Shown: one piece after another, positions 1 to 6,246 of the stretch
How the letters are laid out: each line of letters starts with the position of its first letter
Numbering within the stretch: position 1 is the first letter of the stretch
Assembly: GCA_964390725.1 (NCBI GenBank)
Contig: CAYMIW010000064.1
Location: forward strand, 1-8,628
From: JAABTH01 sp964390725
Lineage (GTDB): Bacteria > Bacillota > Dethiobacteria > DTU022
Reading direction: 5' to 3'
DNA: 8,628 nucleotides
The notes under the pieces: generated by a model
Told to the model about the DNA's origin: nothing
Seen by the model: only the letters and a program-made list of their open reading frames with translations
Database searches by the model: none
Translations under genes and position numbers: made by a program

Positions 1-2
1 GC

Positions 3-215
3 TTTGATGTTATCGCCAAAGTTGAAGGAGGCGGTTTTTCGGGTCAGGCTGGTGCTATCAGGCATGGTATTGCCCGGGCGCTGCTGCATGCTGATGGTGA
101 ATTAAGACCGGCACTGAAAAAGAATGGATATCTTACCCGGGATCCGCGGATGACAGAGCGGAAAAAATACGGTCTTAAAAAAGCACGACGTGCGCCGCAA
201 TTTTCCAAGCGTTAA
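3..215 (+). CDS. rpsI: 30S ribosomal protein S9, C-terminal part (5' end outside window)
   Basis: This is the C-terminal 70 residues of ribosomal protein S9, a small-subunit protein whose basic C-terminal tail reaches toward the decoding region and contacts P-site tRNA. The frame is open from the window edge. It shows the S9 signature GGGFSGQAGAIRHGIARAL (residues 9-27 of the visible part), then the conserved LTRDPRMTERKKYG segment and a terminal basic tail ending in QFSKR before TAA. The Lys/Arg-rich end and the final SKR are typical of bacterial S9, so nothing appears truncated at the 3' end. In most bacteria rpsI follows rplM (L13) in a two-gene operon, so rplM is expected just left of the window. 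A strong terminator follows 20-60 bases downstream. Identification is essentially certain. Confidence 0.98.
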   Translation, partial: FDVIAKVEGGGFSGQAGAIRHGIARALLHADGELRPALKKNGYLTRDPRMTERKKYGLKKARRAPQFSKR

Positions 216-235
216 TTTAATTTACATCAAACTAA

Positions 236-285
236 TAAAAAACCCGCTTTTTGCATTTAAATGCTGTCTGCGGGTTTATTTTATT
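236..285. terminator. Bidirectional intrinsic terminator between rpsI and the acyltransferase gene
   Basis: The stem AAACCCGC (240-247) pairs with GCGGGTTT (270-277). A perfect 12-base palindrome GCATTTAAATGC (253-264) in the loop can extend the structure. On the + strand the stem is followed by TTTATTTTATTT. On the - strand the complementary side reads GGGTTTTTTATTAG. It therefore can end both rpsI transcription and the convergent acyltransferase gene, whose stop codon is about 40 bases away. Confidence 0.85.
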
Positions 286-319
286 TGTAAATATGTTAAC
301 CTGCTTTGCTAAACTGGCT

Positions 320-883
320 TTAACCGTGTATTTGCAGACTGAATTTACTGGGGTATTTGGGTACTATGTCTTTATAGTAGTCCTTAATCTTCAGCATATC
401 GCTCTCATAGTTGCCTGTTGGGTTAACCACCGGTCCGATATGCGCCAGTTTCTTGGAATAATCAAGAGAAGTCAGGACCAGGGGTATTTTTGCTTTCAAA
501 GCAACCTGGTAAAAGCCCGTTTTCCACTTGTGAGTTAACTTGCGTGTTCCCTCGGGGGAAATCATAATGTGCAGATTACCTTTGTGTGAACTGATCATCT
601 CAGCTATTACGTCAACCATTGAGTTTTTTTCTTCTCTTTGAATCCCTATCGCTCCTGTGTTCGCAAATAATTTCTTCAGCAAATAATTATCAAGCCAACT
701 TTTTTTTATCAAATAGTTTACCGGAAGCTTATGCTTGTAAAAACCGGCCATGGCAAAAATAAAATCAAAATTACTGGTATGCGGTCCGGCAACAACTATA
801 GACTTGGTTATATTGTTGGGCATTGCCCCAATAATTTTCCATCCACACAGGGTGAAAAGCAATATTGTAAAAATCTTTAACAA
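320..883 (-). CDS. Small PlsC-type 1-acylglycerol-3-phosphate acyltransferase family protein
   Basis: This 187-residue protein belongs to the lysophospholipid acyltransferase (PlsC/LPLAT) superfamily, which transfers fatty acyl groups to lyso-lipids such as lysophosphatidic acid at the inner face of the membrane. The catalytic HX4D motif is HTSNFD (His35, Asp40), and the acceptor-binding motif is SPEGTRK (109-115). A hydrophobic start (about residues 4-20) probably associates with the membrane. At 187 residues it is shorter than canonical PlsC (about 240) and resembles the compact bacterial group with a PHTSNxDF motif, so the true acceptor is uncertain. The start is TTG at 883, supported by AAGGAGG seven bases upstream. 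No upstream ATG in frame has a comparable ribosome site. The gene looks monocistronic: it is convergent with rpsI and divergent from the GGDEF/HD-GYP gene. Its AT-rich, lysine-rich sequence contrasts mildly with the Moco operon. The family call is firm; the exact substrate is not. Confidence 0.88.
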   Translation of the reverse strand: MLKIFTILLFTLCGWKIIGAMPNNITKSIVVAGPHTSNFDFIFAMAGFYKHKLPVNYLIKKSWLDNYLLKKLFANTGAIGIQREEKNSMVDVIAEMISSHKGNLHIMISPEGTRKLTHKWKTGFYQVALKAKIPLVLTSLDYSKKLAHIGPVVNPTGNYESDMLKIKDYYKDIVPKYPSKFSLQIHG

Positions 884-890
884 ATTTTTT

Positions 891-897
891 CCTCCTT
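891..897 (-). promoter_or_regulatory. Shine-Dalgarno site fixing the TTG start of the acyltransferase gene
   Basis: CCTCCTT on the + strand reads AAGGAGG on the - strand, a perfect anti-16S match. It sits seven bases before the TTG at 883-881. This spacing is ideal and justifies the non-ATG start. Confidence 0.85.
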
Positions 898-946
898 ATT
901 GGCACATTCCATTAAGTCTAACACTAACCGGGATATAATACAATAA

Positions 947-952
947 ATTATA
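947..952 (-). promoter_or_regulatory. Candidate -10 element for the acyltransferase gene
   Basis: The - strand reads TATAAT at 952-947, a perfect sigma-A -10 box about 64 bases before the TTG start. The -35 region is poor: TTGTTT at 973-968 gives a 15-base spacer and only three consensus bases. A second TATAAT lies on the + strand at 934-939 in this AT-rich spacer, so chance matches are likely. Confidence 0.3.
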
Positions 953-975
953 GGAAGGCAGGAATCAAAACAATG

Positions 976-990
976 CTGACCGACAGTCAG
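976..990. repeat. Short perfect inverted repeat in the divergent spacer
   Basis: CTGAC (976-980) and GTCAG (986-990) are perfect inverted copies separated by CGACA. The element lies just upstream of the candidate -10 of the acyltransferase gene. It could be a small operator half-site pair, but five-base arms are short enough to arise by chance. No regulator is encoded nearby. Confidence 0.3.
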
Positions 991-1017
991 ATGATAATAA
1001 CCCAATTGAAAGTTTAG

Positions 1018-1074
1018 CAGGTGTATTTGTTGCTTCGTGGGTTGCCACACAAGGATTTGGCAGTTTATTTGTTG
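1018..1074 (+). repeat. Pair of near-identical direct repeats upstream of the GGDEF/HD-GYP gene
   Basis: GCAGGTGTATTTGTTG-like sequence starts around 1017-1032 and recurs as GCAGTTTATTTGTTG at about 1060-1074, sharing the exact core TATTTGTTG (1024-1032 and 1066-1074). The cores are 42 bases apart, which is four helical turns and would place them on the same DNA face. They lie upstream of, and overlapping, the candidate promoter for the gene at 1146. Binding-site function is an inference. Confidence 0.3.
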
Positions 1075-1086
1075 AATAGGTAGTAT
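1057..1086 (+). promoter_or_regulatory. Candidate sigma-A promoter of the GGDEF/HD-GYP gene
   Basis: TTGGCA (1057-1062, five of six bases of TTGACA) is followed after 18 bases by TAGTAT (1081-1086, four of six bases of TATAAT). The extension TATAAA at 1084-1089 is a better -10 but would give a 21-base spacer. The region up to 1125 is very AT-rich, so alternative -10 boxes exist and the call is tentative. Confidence 0.3.
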
Positions 1087-1145
1087 AAATTTATTCACAT
1101 CTCGATATAAATATATTATATTATCCATTCTTGAAAGTGTGATTA

Positions 1146-3254
1146 ATGATGAATCAAAAAAAATCACCACCTCTTTTTTTACTAAAGAAGCAGTTGAACT
1201 ATCAGCGACTTATCTACCCTGTCGTAGGGCTGATAGTTTTCGGGGCCATTTTCTTTTCGGCATGGATTGCCCGTCATGCCGACGAGCAAATGCGGGCGGA
1301 GCTATTAATACAGATCAATCTAATAGTTCAGGCTATCGACGAAGATGATTTAAGAATGCTAAGCGGTACAGAAACTGATTTAGAACTGTCGGAATACATA
1401 TCGCTGAAAGCTAAATTAGCCAGATTTCTCCAGGCAAATAATGATTACCAATTTGTTTACCTGATGGGTATGGAAGCAGATGATAGCATAATCTTTTTGG
1501 TTGATTCCGAGCCTGATTCTTCAGAAGATTATTCTCCCCCCGGGGAGTTATATGAAGAGGCTTCGGATAGGCTTATAGCGCTATTCGATGACGGTATTCC
1601 TTTTGTTGAAGGACCGCTCGTTGATCAGTGGGGAGTCTGGGTTTCAGCGCTGGCGCCTCTGAAGGATCCCGATACAGGCAAGGTGCTTGCTGTTGTTGGT
1701 ATGGATATTGATGCTGCTTCCTGGCACAAGGAGGTGGCTAAAAGGGTAATTGTACCACTTGGCCTGATTATATCACTTTTAATTGTGGCAGGGGCAGCAC
1801 TTGTTGTCATCAAGTCTCAGAAAAAACTTCACGAGAGTGAGCTAAAGTACCAGCTTTCGTTTAAGAATTCACCTGATGCATACTTGATAATGTCTGATAA
1901 AGTATTTGTTGAGTGTAACCCGGCGGCAGAAAAGATGTTTGGTGCTAAACGGAATGAAATTATTGGTAAAAGTCCTCAGTTTTTCTCTCCCCGGTTGCAG
2001 CCAAATGGCAGCAGTTCTTCAGCTACTGCTGCCTCACATATTGAGGAAGCGCTGCGAAAGGGTGATCAGACCTTTGAGTGGCTGCATCAACGGGTTAATG
2101 GTGAAACATTCTGGGTTGAGGTATCTCTAAATGCTCTAAATGTAGAAGGGAAAAAGTACATATTTGCCGCCTGTCGTGATATTACAGAACGGAAAAAGGC
2201 TGAATCAGAACTTATATTTATTAGTTACCATGATAAATTGACCGGCCTCTATAATCGGTCTTACCTGGAAGACAGGTTAAAAGATTTCAGCAGTGAAGAT
2301 TATTATCCTCTCAGCGTCGTCATGGCTGATCTGAATGGTCTGAAACTGGTCAATGATACTTACGGCCACAGCGTTGGTGATGAAATGCTTAAAATAGCTG
2401 CTGATATAATGAAAGAAGGTTGCCGGGAAGATGATGTCATCGCCCGCTGGGGGGGTGACGAATTCCTAGTTTTAATGCCCCGTTGTGATGGCCTGAGAGC
2501 TGGTTCAATAACAAAAAAAATCACAGAGTTATTCAGGAAAACAGTGATTAGAGATATTCCGCTGTCTATATCGATCGGTTTGGTTACGGTAGAATATCCG
2601 TCTGAAGACATAGCCGATTTAATTAAAGAAGCAGAAAATAGTATGTACAAACAGAAGCTTACTGAAAGCAAAAGTACCAAGAGCGCAGTTTTAGGGGCAC
2701 TATTAAAAACTCTTGCTGCAAAAAGCTATGAAACTGAAACCCATACCAGGAATATGACTTCAATGGCAATAAAAATCGGTGAAAAATTTGGATTACCGGA
2801 ATCTGAGCTTAAGCGGTTGGAGCTTCTGATTACACTTCATGATATTGGTAAAATGAACGTGCCGGAAGAAATACTGGTTAAAGATAAACCCCTTACAGAA
2901 GAGGAATGGGCGGTTATAAAAAAACACCCGGAAACCGGCTACCGCATTGCTATGGCCACTGAAGAGTTTGCGCACGTTGCTGAAGATATTCTCAGCCACC
3001 ATGAGAGGTGGGATGGGAGTGGTTACCCTCGGGGGCTAAAAGGCGAAGGGATACCTCTTCTGGCAAGAATTACAGCGGTGGCCGATGCCTGTGAAGTAAT
3101 GATGAATGGGCGTCCATACAAGAAGGCAATGACCCTGCAAGAAATTAAGCATGAGTTGAGTGTATCTTCCGGTTATCATTTTGATCCTGAACTTGTTAAA
3201 ATTACCCTGCAGCTGCTGGAGAGGGAGCAGGACGCTTTTATAGAAAAGAATTGA
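1146..3254 (+). CDS. Membrane sensor with PAS, GGDEF and HD-GYP domains (cyclic-di-GMP turnover)
   Basis: A 702-residue signalling protein predicted to make and degrade cyclic-di-GMP at the membrane. Transmembrane helices at about 21-42 and 201-222 flank an outside sensor region (about 43-200) that resembles a Cache-type domain. A PAS domain follows (about 232-350, ending DITERKKAE). The GGDEF diguanylate cyclase domain (about 355-510) has Asp395, NDTYGH (403-408) and an intact GGDEF at 436-440. REDD at 427-430, five residues before it, fits the RxxD inhibitory site. The HD-GYP phosphodiesterase domain (about 520-690) has His533, HDIGK (565-569), His594, HHERWDG (618-624), GYP (626-628) and Asp647, so both catalytic modules look complete. 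The start is bounded by an in-frame TGA at 1140-1142. ATG 1146 has only a weak GAAAG ribosome site, and ATG 1149 is the alternative. The gene is monocistronic, with a terminator following. The ligand is unknown. Confidence 0.95.
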   Translation: MMNQKKSPPLFLLKKQLNYQRLIYPVVGLIVFGAIFFSAWIARHADEQMRAELLIQINLIVQAIDEDDLRMLSGTETDLELSEYISLKAKLARFLQANNDYQFVYLMGMEADDSIIFLVDSEPDSSEDYSPPGELYEEASDRLIALFDDGIPFVEGPLVDQWGVWVSALAPLKDPDTGKVLAVVGMDIDAASWHKEVAKRVIVPLGLIISLLIVAGAALVVIKSQKKLHESELKYQLSFKNSPDAYLIMSDKVFVECNPAAEKMFGAKRNEIIGKSPQFFSPRLQPNGSSSSATAASHIEEALRKGDQTFEWLHQRVNGETFWVEVSLNALNVEGKKYIFAACRDITERKKAESELIFISYHDKLTGLYNRSYLEDRLKDFSSEDYYPLSVVMADLNGLKLVNDTYGHSVGDEMLKIAADIMKEGCREDDVIARWGGDEFLVLMPRCDGLRAGSITKKITELFRKTVIRDIPLSISIGLVTVEYPSEDIADLIKEAENSMYKQKLTESKSTKSAVLGALLKTLAAKSYETETHTRNMTSMAIKIGEKFGLPESELKRLELLITLHDIGKMNVPEEILVKDKPLTEEEWAVIKKHPETGYRIAMATEEFAHVAEDILSHHERWDGSGYPRGLKGEGIPLLARITAVADACEVMMNGRPYKKAMTLQEIKHELSVSSGYHFDPELVKITLQLLEREQDAFIEKN

Positions 3255-3291
3255 GTTTATTTCTTTTCTGCAACCTGTATGTAATCACCTG

Positions 3292-3316
3292 AAACACGGG
3301 GAAACCCTGTTTTTTT
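3292..3316 (+). terminator. Intrinsic terminator after the GGDEF/HD-GYP gene
   Basis: AACA-GGG (3293-3300, with one bulged C at 3297) pairs with CCCTGTT (3305-3311) around a GAAA tetraloop. It is followed by a run of T to 3316. It lies about 40 bases after the stop codon and ends this transcription unit before the next promoter. Confidence 0.75.
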
Positions 3317-3341
3317 GGCTTTACTACTTCAATTAACTTAG

Positions 3342-3370
3342 TTGTCAAACTGCTAAAACTCAACTATAAT
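3342..3370 (+). promoter_or_regulatory. Strong sigma-A promoter for the GGGP synthase-family gene
   Basis: TTGTCA (3342-3347, five of six consensus bases) and a perfect TATAAT (3365-3370) are separated by exactly 17 bases. Transcription should start near 3377, giving an untranslated leader of about 90 bases before ATG 3469. I see no riboswitch-like structure in that AT-rich leader. Confidence 0.8.
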
Positions 3371-3453
3371 ATTAATATAGATTATTAAAAATCAGTTTTT
3401 TTATATTATTAAGTTTGCAGTAAAAAAGCGATATCATTAACTTGGCTAAAAAC

Positions 3454-3460
3454 AAAGAGG
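3454..3460 (+). promoter_or_regulatory. Shine-Dalgarno site that sets the GGGP synthase start at 3469
   Basis: AAAGAGG ends eight bases before ATG 3469. The upstream in-frame TTG at 3442 has only AT-rich sequence before it and no ribosome site. The ATG is therefore the preferred start, and the nine codons 3442-3468 are probably leader. Confidence 0.75.
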
Positions 3461-3468
3461 TATACAAC

Positions 3469-4203
3469 ATGGAAGTTAAAAAATACATTGATCATAAGCT
3501 TACCCAGGGGGCAGTCCACATTACGTTGATTGATCCTGCCCGTCAGTCTGCAGATGCAGCCGGCCGCCTGGCCGAGACTGCCCAGGAAGTTGGCAGCGAC
3601 CTAATATTTGTCGGAGGTTCTTCCGGGGTCAGCCAGAATACTCTTTCTGATACAGCAACAGTTGTCAAAGAAAGGGTCAGCATTCCTGTTCTCTACTTCC
3701 CAACCGGAACTGATTCGGTTAGTTTAAACCTGGATGCTTTCTTATTTTTAAGTCTGCTTAACTCGCGCAATTCCCAGTTCATCAGCGGCACCCAGTCTAA
3801 AATTGCATCGCTGCTTAAAAGGCTGCAGGTTGAAGTGCTATCTGTAGGCTATATCCTGGTGGAGCCGGGAATGAAGCTCGGTGAAATAGGGGAAGCAGAG
3901 CTGGTGGCCAGGGATAATTTCTGGCAGGCAATCGGTTATGCTCTTACAGCCCAGTTTATGGGGATGTCCTATGTTTACCTGGAGGCAGGGAATGGAGCAG
4001 CCCAGCCGGTTCCTGCCGGTATGATCAGGGCGGTTAAACGTGAGGTAGATATACCCCTGATCGTTGGTGGAGGTATCCGTACGGCGATTGATGCCCGTCG
4101 GGTTCGTCAGGCCGGGGCCGATATAGTGGTGACCGGAACTGTAATTGAAACTGCCGGTTATCGGGAACGCCTGCGGTCAATTCTCAGTGCTCTGAAAGAT
4201 TAA
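3469..4203 (+). CDS. Geranylgeranylglyceryl phosphate synthase (GGGPS/PcrB) family protein
   Basis: A 244-residue TIM-barrel enzyme of the family that joins sn-glycerol-1-phosphate to a polyprenyl diphosphate, forming the first ether bond of archaeal lipids (GGGPS) or heptaprenylglyceryl phosphate in Bacillus (PcrB). The family landmarks are in order: HITLIDPAR (17-25, with the metal-binding Asp22), VGGSSGVS (48-55), FLSLLNSRN (93-101), GYILVEPG (127-134), MSYVYLEAGNGA (166-177), the phosphate-gripping IVGGGIRT (198-205), and GADIVVTGTVIE (216-227). The usual DPDK reads DPAR here. The SLLNSRN and GTQ stretch recalls the group II (hexameric) enzymes of archaea and Bacteroidetes rather than Bacillus PcrB, but that placement rests on memory. 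It has its own strong promoter and terminator, so it is monocistronic. The prenyl chain length, and whether a glycerol-1-phosphate dehydrogenase is present, cannot be judged from this window. Confidence 0.92.
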   Translation: MEVKKYIDHKLTQGAVHITLIDPARQSADAAGRLAETAQEVGSDLIFVGGSSGVSQNTLSDTATVVKERVSIPVLYFPTGTDSVSLNLDAFLFLSLLNSRNSQFISGTQSKIASLLKRLQVEVLSVGYILVEPGMKLGEIGEAELVARDNFWQAIGYALTAQFMGMSYVYLEAGNGAAQPVPAGMIRAVKREVDIPLIVGGGIRTAIDARRVRQAGADIVVTGTVIETAGYRERLRSILSALKD

Positions 4204-4225
4204 TAATGCTACAATTGCATAATAT

Positions 4226-4256
4226 AAAAGACCGTTTAATTAGCGGTCTTTTTTTG
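4226..4256. terminator. Bidirectional terminator between the GGGP synthase gene and the Moco operon
   Basis: AAAAGACCG (4226-4234) pairs perfectly with CGGTCTTTT (4244-4252) around a nine-base loop. It is followed by T to 4255 on the + strand. The - strand side reads CGGTCTTTTATATT, so the same hairpin can terminate the convergent Moco operon, whose last stop codon is at 4276. Confidence 0.9.
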
Positions 4257-4275
4257 TGATTTTTAGATATTCTGC

Positions 4276-5193
4276 TCAGGTTCTTGCGCAATCCCCGCCC
4301 TGGCCTGACAGGGTTTCAAGCGCATGGTCAAGGATGGGGGTGATTACCTCCAGGCATTCGGCAACTGCCTTGGGGCTTCCGGGCAAGTTAATAATCAGGG
4401 TGTTACCTGCTATTCCTGCTATACCACGTGACAGCATAGCTTTCACAGTCACTCGGGCAGTTTCACGGCGGATAGCTTCGGGAATGCCCGGAACAAGTCG
4501 GTCTATAACATCAAGTGTAGCCTCCGGGGTAACATCACGCGGACCCAGGCCGGTTCCTCCCGTTGTAAAGATAGCATCGATGCCCTTAGCAGCCATGGTC
4601 AGCATGGTTTTGGATAGAACAGCGCGTTCATCGGGCACAATAACCTGGTCCGCCACATCGCCAAAGGGCAATAGAATTTCTGCTATTGCCGGGCCGCTCA
4701 AATCAACTCTTTCCCCTTGTGACCCTTTATCGCTGGCGGTAATTATTCCAAAATTATATGCTGGCTTAACAGAAATGGTATCTCCGTTACTCACTTCACC
4801 GTCAAGCAGCACTTCGGCAAATACACCTTCCCGGGGCATGATACAGTCACCGGCCTGCTGAAAGATAGCACATCTAGTGTGGCATTCCTTACCGATCTGG
4901 GTTATACGTAAAACAGCATTTTTACCCACTTTCAGCCTGGTGCCTAAAGGAAGTTTGACCAGTTCGATTCCCCTTGTGGTAAGATTTTCGGCAAAATCGC
5001 CTGCTTTTACATCCAGGCCTTTCGCAGTCATTATTGCTATACTTTCTTCAGCCAGAAGGCTTACCTGGCGGTGGGCAAATCCGGCATGGGCGTCATTTTC
5101 AAGGCCCTGTCCTTTAAGCAGCAAGCCTTTGCCGACATCTGTTTTCTTTTCCCCTTTTTCTAAGCTTGTACATACAGCAACGATCTCTGCCAT
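4276..5193 (-). CDS. MOSC domain fused to MogA/MoaB-type molybdopterin adenylyltransferase
   Basis: A 305-residue two-domain protein. Residues 1-145 are a MOSC domain, the fold at the C-terminus of Moco sulfurases and in mARC-type proteins, which bind Moco or carry sulfur. It shows GLENDAHAG (30-38), HRQVSLL (41-47), the GDFAENL turn (65-71) and GKECH (101-105) with Cys104, Cys108 and Cys117. Residues 146-300 are a MogA/MoaB domain, which adenylates molybdopterin with ATP before metal insertion. It shows ITASDKG (151-157), TTGGTGLGPRD (210-220), VTPEAT (221-226) and NLPGSPKAV (269-277). Its ATG overlaps the TGA of mobB-moaC by one base (TGATG), with GGAGGG about ten bases upstream, so translation is probably coupled. 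It is the last gene of the operon. Linking a Moco-binding module to the adenylyltransferase suggests a role in cofactor handling or sulfuration, but what the MOSC half does is inferred. Confidence 0.92.
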   Translation of the reverse strand: MAEIVAVCTSLEKGEKKTDVGKGLLLKGQGLENDAHAGFAHRQVSLLAEESIAIMTAKGLDVKAGDFAENLTTRGIELVKLPLGTRLKVGKNAVLRITQIGKECHTRCAIFQQAGDCIMPREGVFAEVLLDGEVSNGDTISVKPAYNFGIITASDKGSQGERVDLSGPAIAEILLPFGDVADQVIVPDERAVLSKTMLTMAAKGIDAIFTTGGTGLGPRDVTPEATLDVIDRLVPGIPEAIRRETARVTVKAMLSRGIAGIAGNTLIINLPGSPKAVAECLEVITPILDHALETLSGQGGDCART

Positions 5194-6194
5194 CAGCTAT
5201 GCTCCCTCCGGTAGTGTCCGGAACGCCCGCCTTTCTTTTCTACCAGGTGAATATTCCGGATAACCATATCCTTGTCTACAGCTTTACACATATCATATAT
5301 AGTCAGGGCGGCTATGCTAACCCCGGTCAGGGCTTCCATTTCAACCCCGGTCTGCCCGGTCAGTTTAACCCTGACCCCAATTTCTACTTTAGGTACCGGC
5401 TGCTCTACCGGGGTAAAATCAACTTCAACCCCCGATACTCCTAATGGATGAGCCATGGGAATCAACCGCCCTGTTTCTTTAACGCCCATTACTGCAGCAA
5501 CCTGGGCAACGGCTAAAACATCACCTTTACTCATACTGCCGTCCTTGATCATGGCCAGGGTTTCGGCAGACATAATAATTTCGCCGCAGGCATAAGCTTC
5601 GCGCAGGGATTGATGTTTACCGGAAACATCAACCATGCGTGGTCTGCCCTTATTGTCCAGGTGGGTGAAGGAACGGTGAGCGGAAGCACTCTTCTCAAAA
5701 TCCTGTTTGTTGAGGAAATTTGTTATAAAAACGGCAAGTCCTTCAATGTCTTCAATATTAAAAAATGGAACATCAGTATCGACTGTGAGACGGTCACCGA
5801 TGAGAGCAATTGTATTATCATACAGAAGCGGCTTGGAATTGATGGAGCTGCGGATAACCTCAATCTTTGGATTTTTTGTTTTTTTATTTCCTTCTACCAG
5901 TAGTAGATCAAAGTCGCTGAGCAAACCTGCAGCGGCTTCTATTCCGCTGCTGTTTTTTTCAGAACCGGTTAGAAAAAAGCTTTCTGAGGTAGCCAGGCCG
6001 GAAAGATCAGCCCCTGCTTCTCCGAAGCGCCAGCTGTCTTTTCCGGGCAAATCAAGATCGTAATGGCTGAGATTGCCTTTAAGAGCGGCAAGTTTGATAC
6101 CGCGTGTTTTTAACAGCGGGATTACTTTCTCCATTACGGTTGTTTTACCAGTATCTGACTGGGCGGCAATGATATGAATTATTTCGGGTGGCAT
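5193..6194 (-). CDS. moaC: MobB-MoaC fusion: Moco nucleotide-attachment adaptor plus cyclic pyranopterin monophosphate synthase
   Basis: A 333-residue fusion. Residues 1-165 resemble MobB, the GTP-binding adaptor that helps MobA attach GMP to Moco. The P-loop reads AQSDTGKTT (11-19), so the first Gly of GxxxxGKT is Ala11. The family stretches PGKDSWR (50-56) and LLVEGNKKTKNPKIEV follow. Residues 174-333 are a full MoaC, which converts the MoaA product 3',8-cyclo-dihydro-GTP into cyclic pyranopterin monophosphate. It has MVDVSGK, KGDVLA, LIPMAHPL with His249, TGVEMEAL with Glu287, YDMCKAVDK with Asp301 and Lys304, and GGRSG near the end. MoaC enzymes usually have Cys before that His; here it is Ala. 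The ATG has GGGAGGA six bases upstream. It lies 52 bases after moaA and overlaps the next gene by one base. The reading frame is continuous through the joint, so this is a genuine fusion unless sequencing error removed a stop. Confidence 0.93.
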   Translation of the reverse strand: MPPEIIHIIAAQSDTGKTTVMEKVIPLLKTRGIKLAALKGNLSHYDLDLPGKDSWRFGEAGADLSGLATSESFFLTGSEKNSSGIEAAAGLLSDFDLLLVEGNKKTKNPKIEVIRSSINSKPLLYDNTIALIGDRLTVDTDVPFFNIEDIEGLAVFITNFLNKQDFEKSASAHRSFTHLDNKGRPRMVDVSGKHQSLREAYACGEIIMSAETLAMIKDGSMSKGDVLAVAQVAAVMGVKETGRLIPMAHPLGVSGVEVDFTPVEQPVPKVEIGVRVKLTGQTGVEMEALTGVSIAALTIYDMCKAVDKDMVIRNIHLVEKKGGRSGHYRREHS

Positions 6195-6246
6195 AGTAAA
6201 TCCTCCCTGGCTGTAATATTCTGATGGGCGGTTGTAACAGGCTGGA

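Noticed and set aside
877..1170. 97-residue open frame on the - strand across the divergent spacer
   Set aside because: It overlaps the start of both flanking genes and crosses the candidate promoter region. It has no recognisable domain and no convincing ribosome site, so it is most likely a chance frame in AT-rich DNA.
3442..3444. TTG as the start of the GGGP synthase-family gene
   Set aside because: There is no Shine-Dalgarno site before it, whereas ATG 3469 has AAAGAGG at ideal spacing, and family similarity begins only after the ATG.
3371..3468. Riboswitch or structured RNA in the leader of the GGGP synthase-family gene
   Set aside because: The leader is AT-rich with no long pairing stems and no recognisable cyclic-di-GMP or other riboswitch core.
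4256..4861. 201-residue + strand frame opposite the MOSC-MogA gene
   Set aside because: It is the antisense shadow of a strongly conserved coding sequence; its low-complexity Ser/Pro/Arg composition and lack of a ribosome site argue against a gene.
6195..6246. Possible promoter or terminator in the 52-base gap between moaA and mobB-moaC
   Set aside because: I could find no paired -35/-10 elements and no stable hairpin with a U-tract; the gap holds only the ribosome site of the downstream gene, so one operon is more likely.
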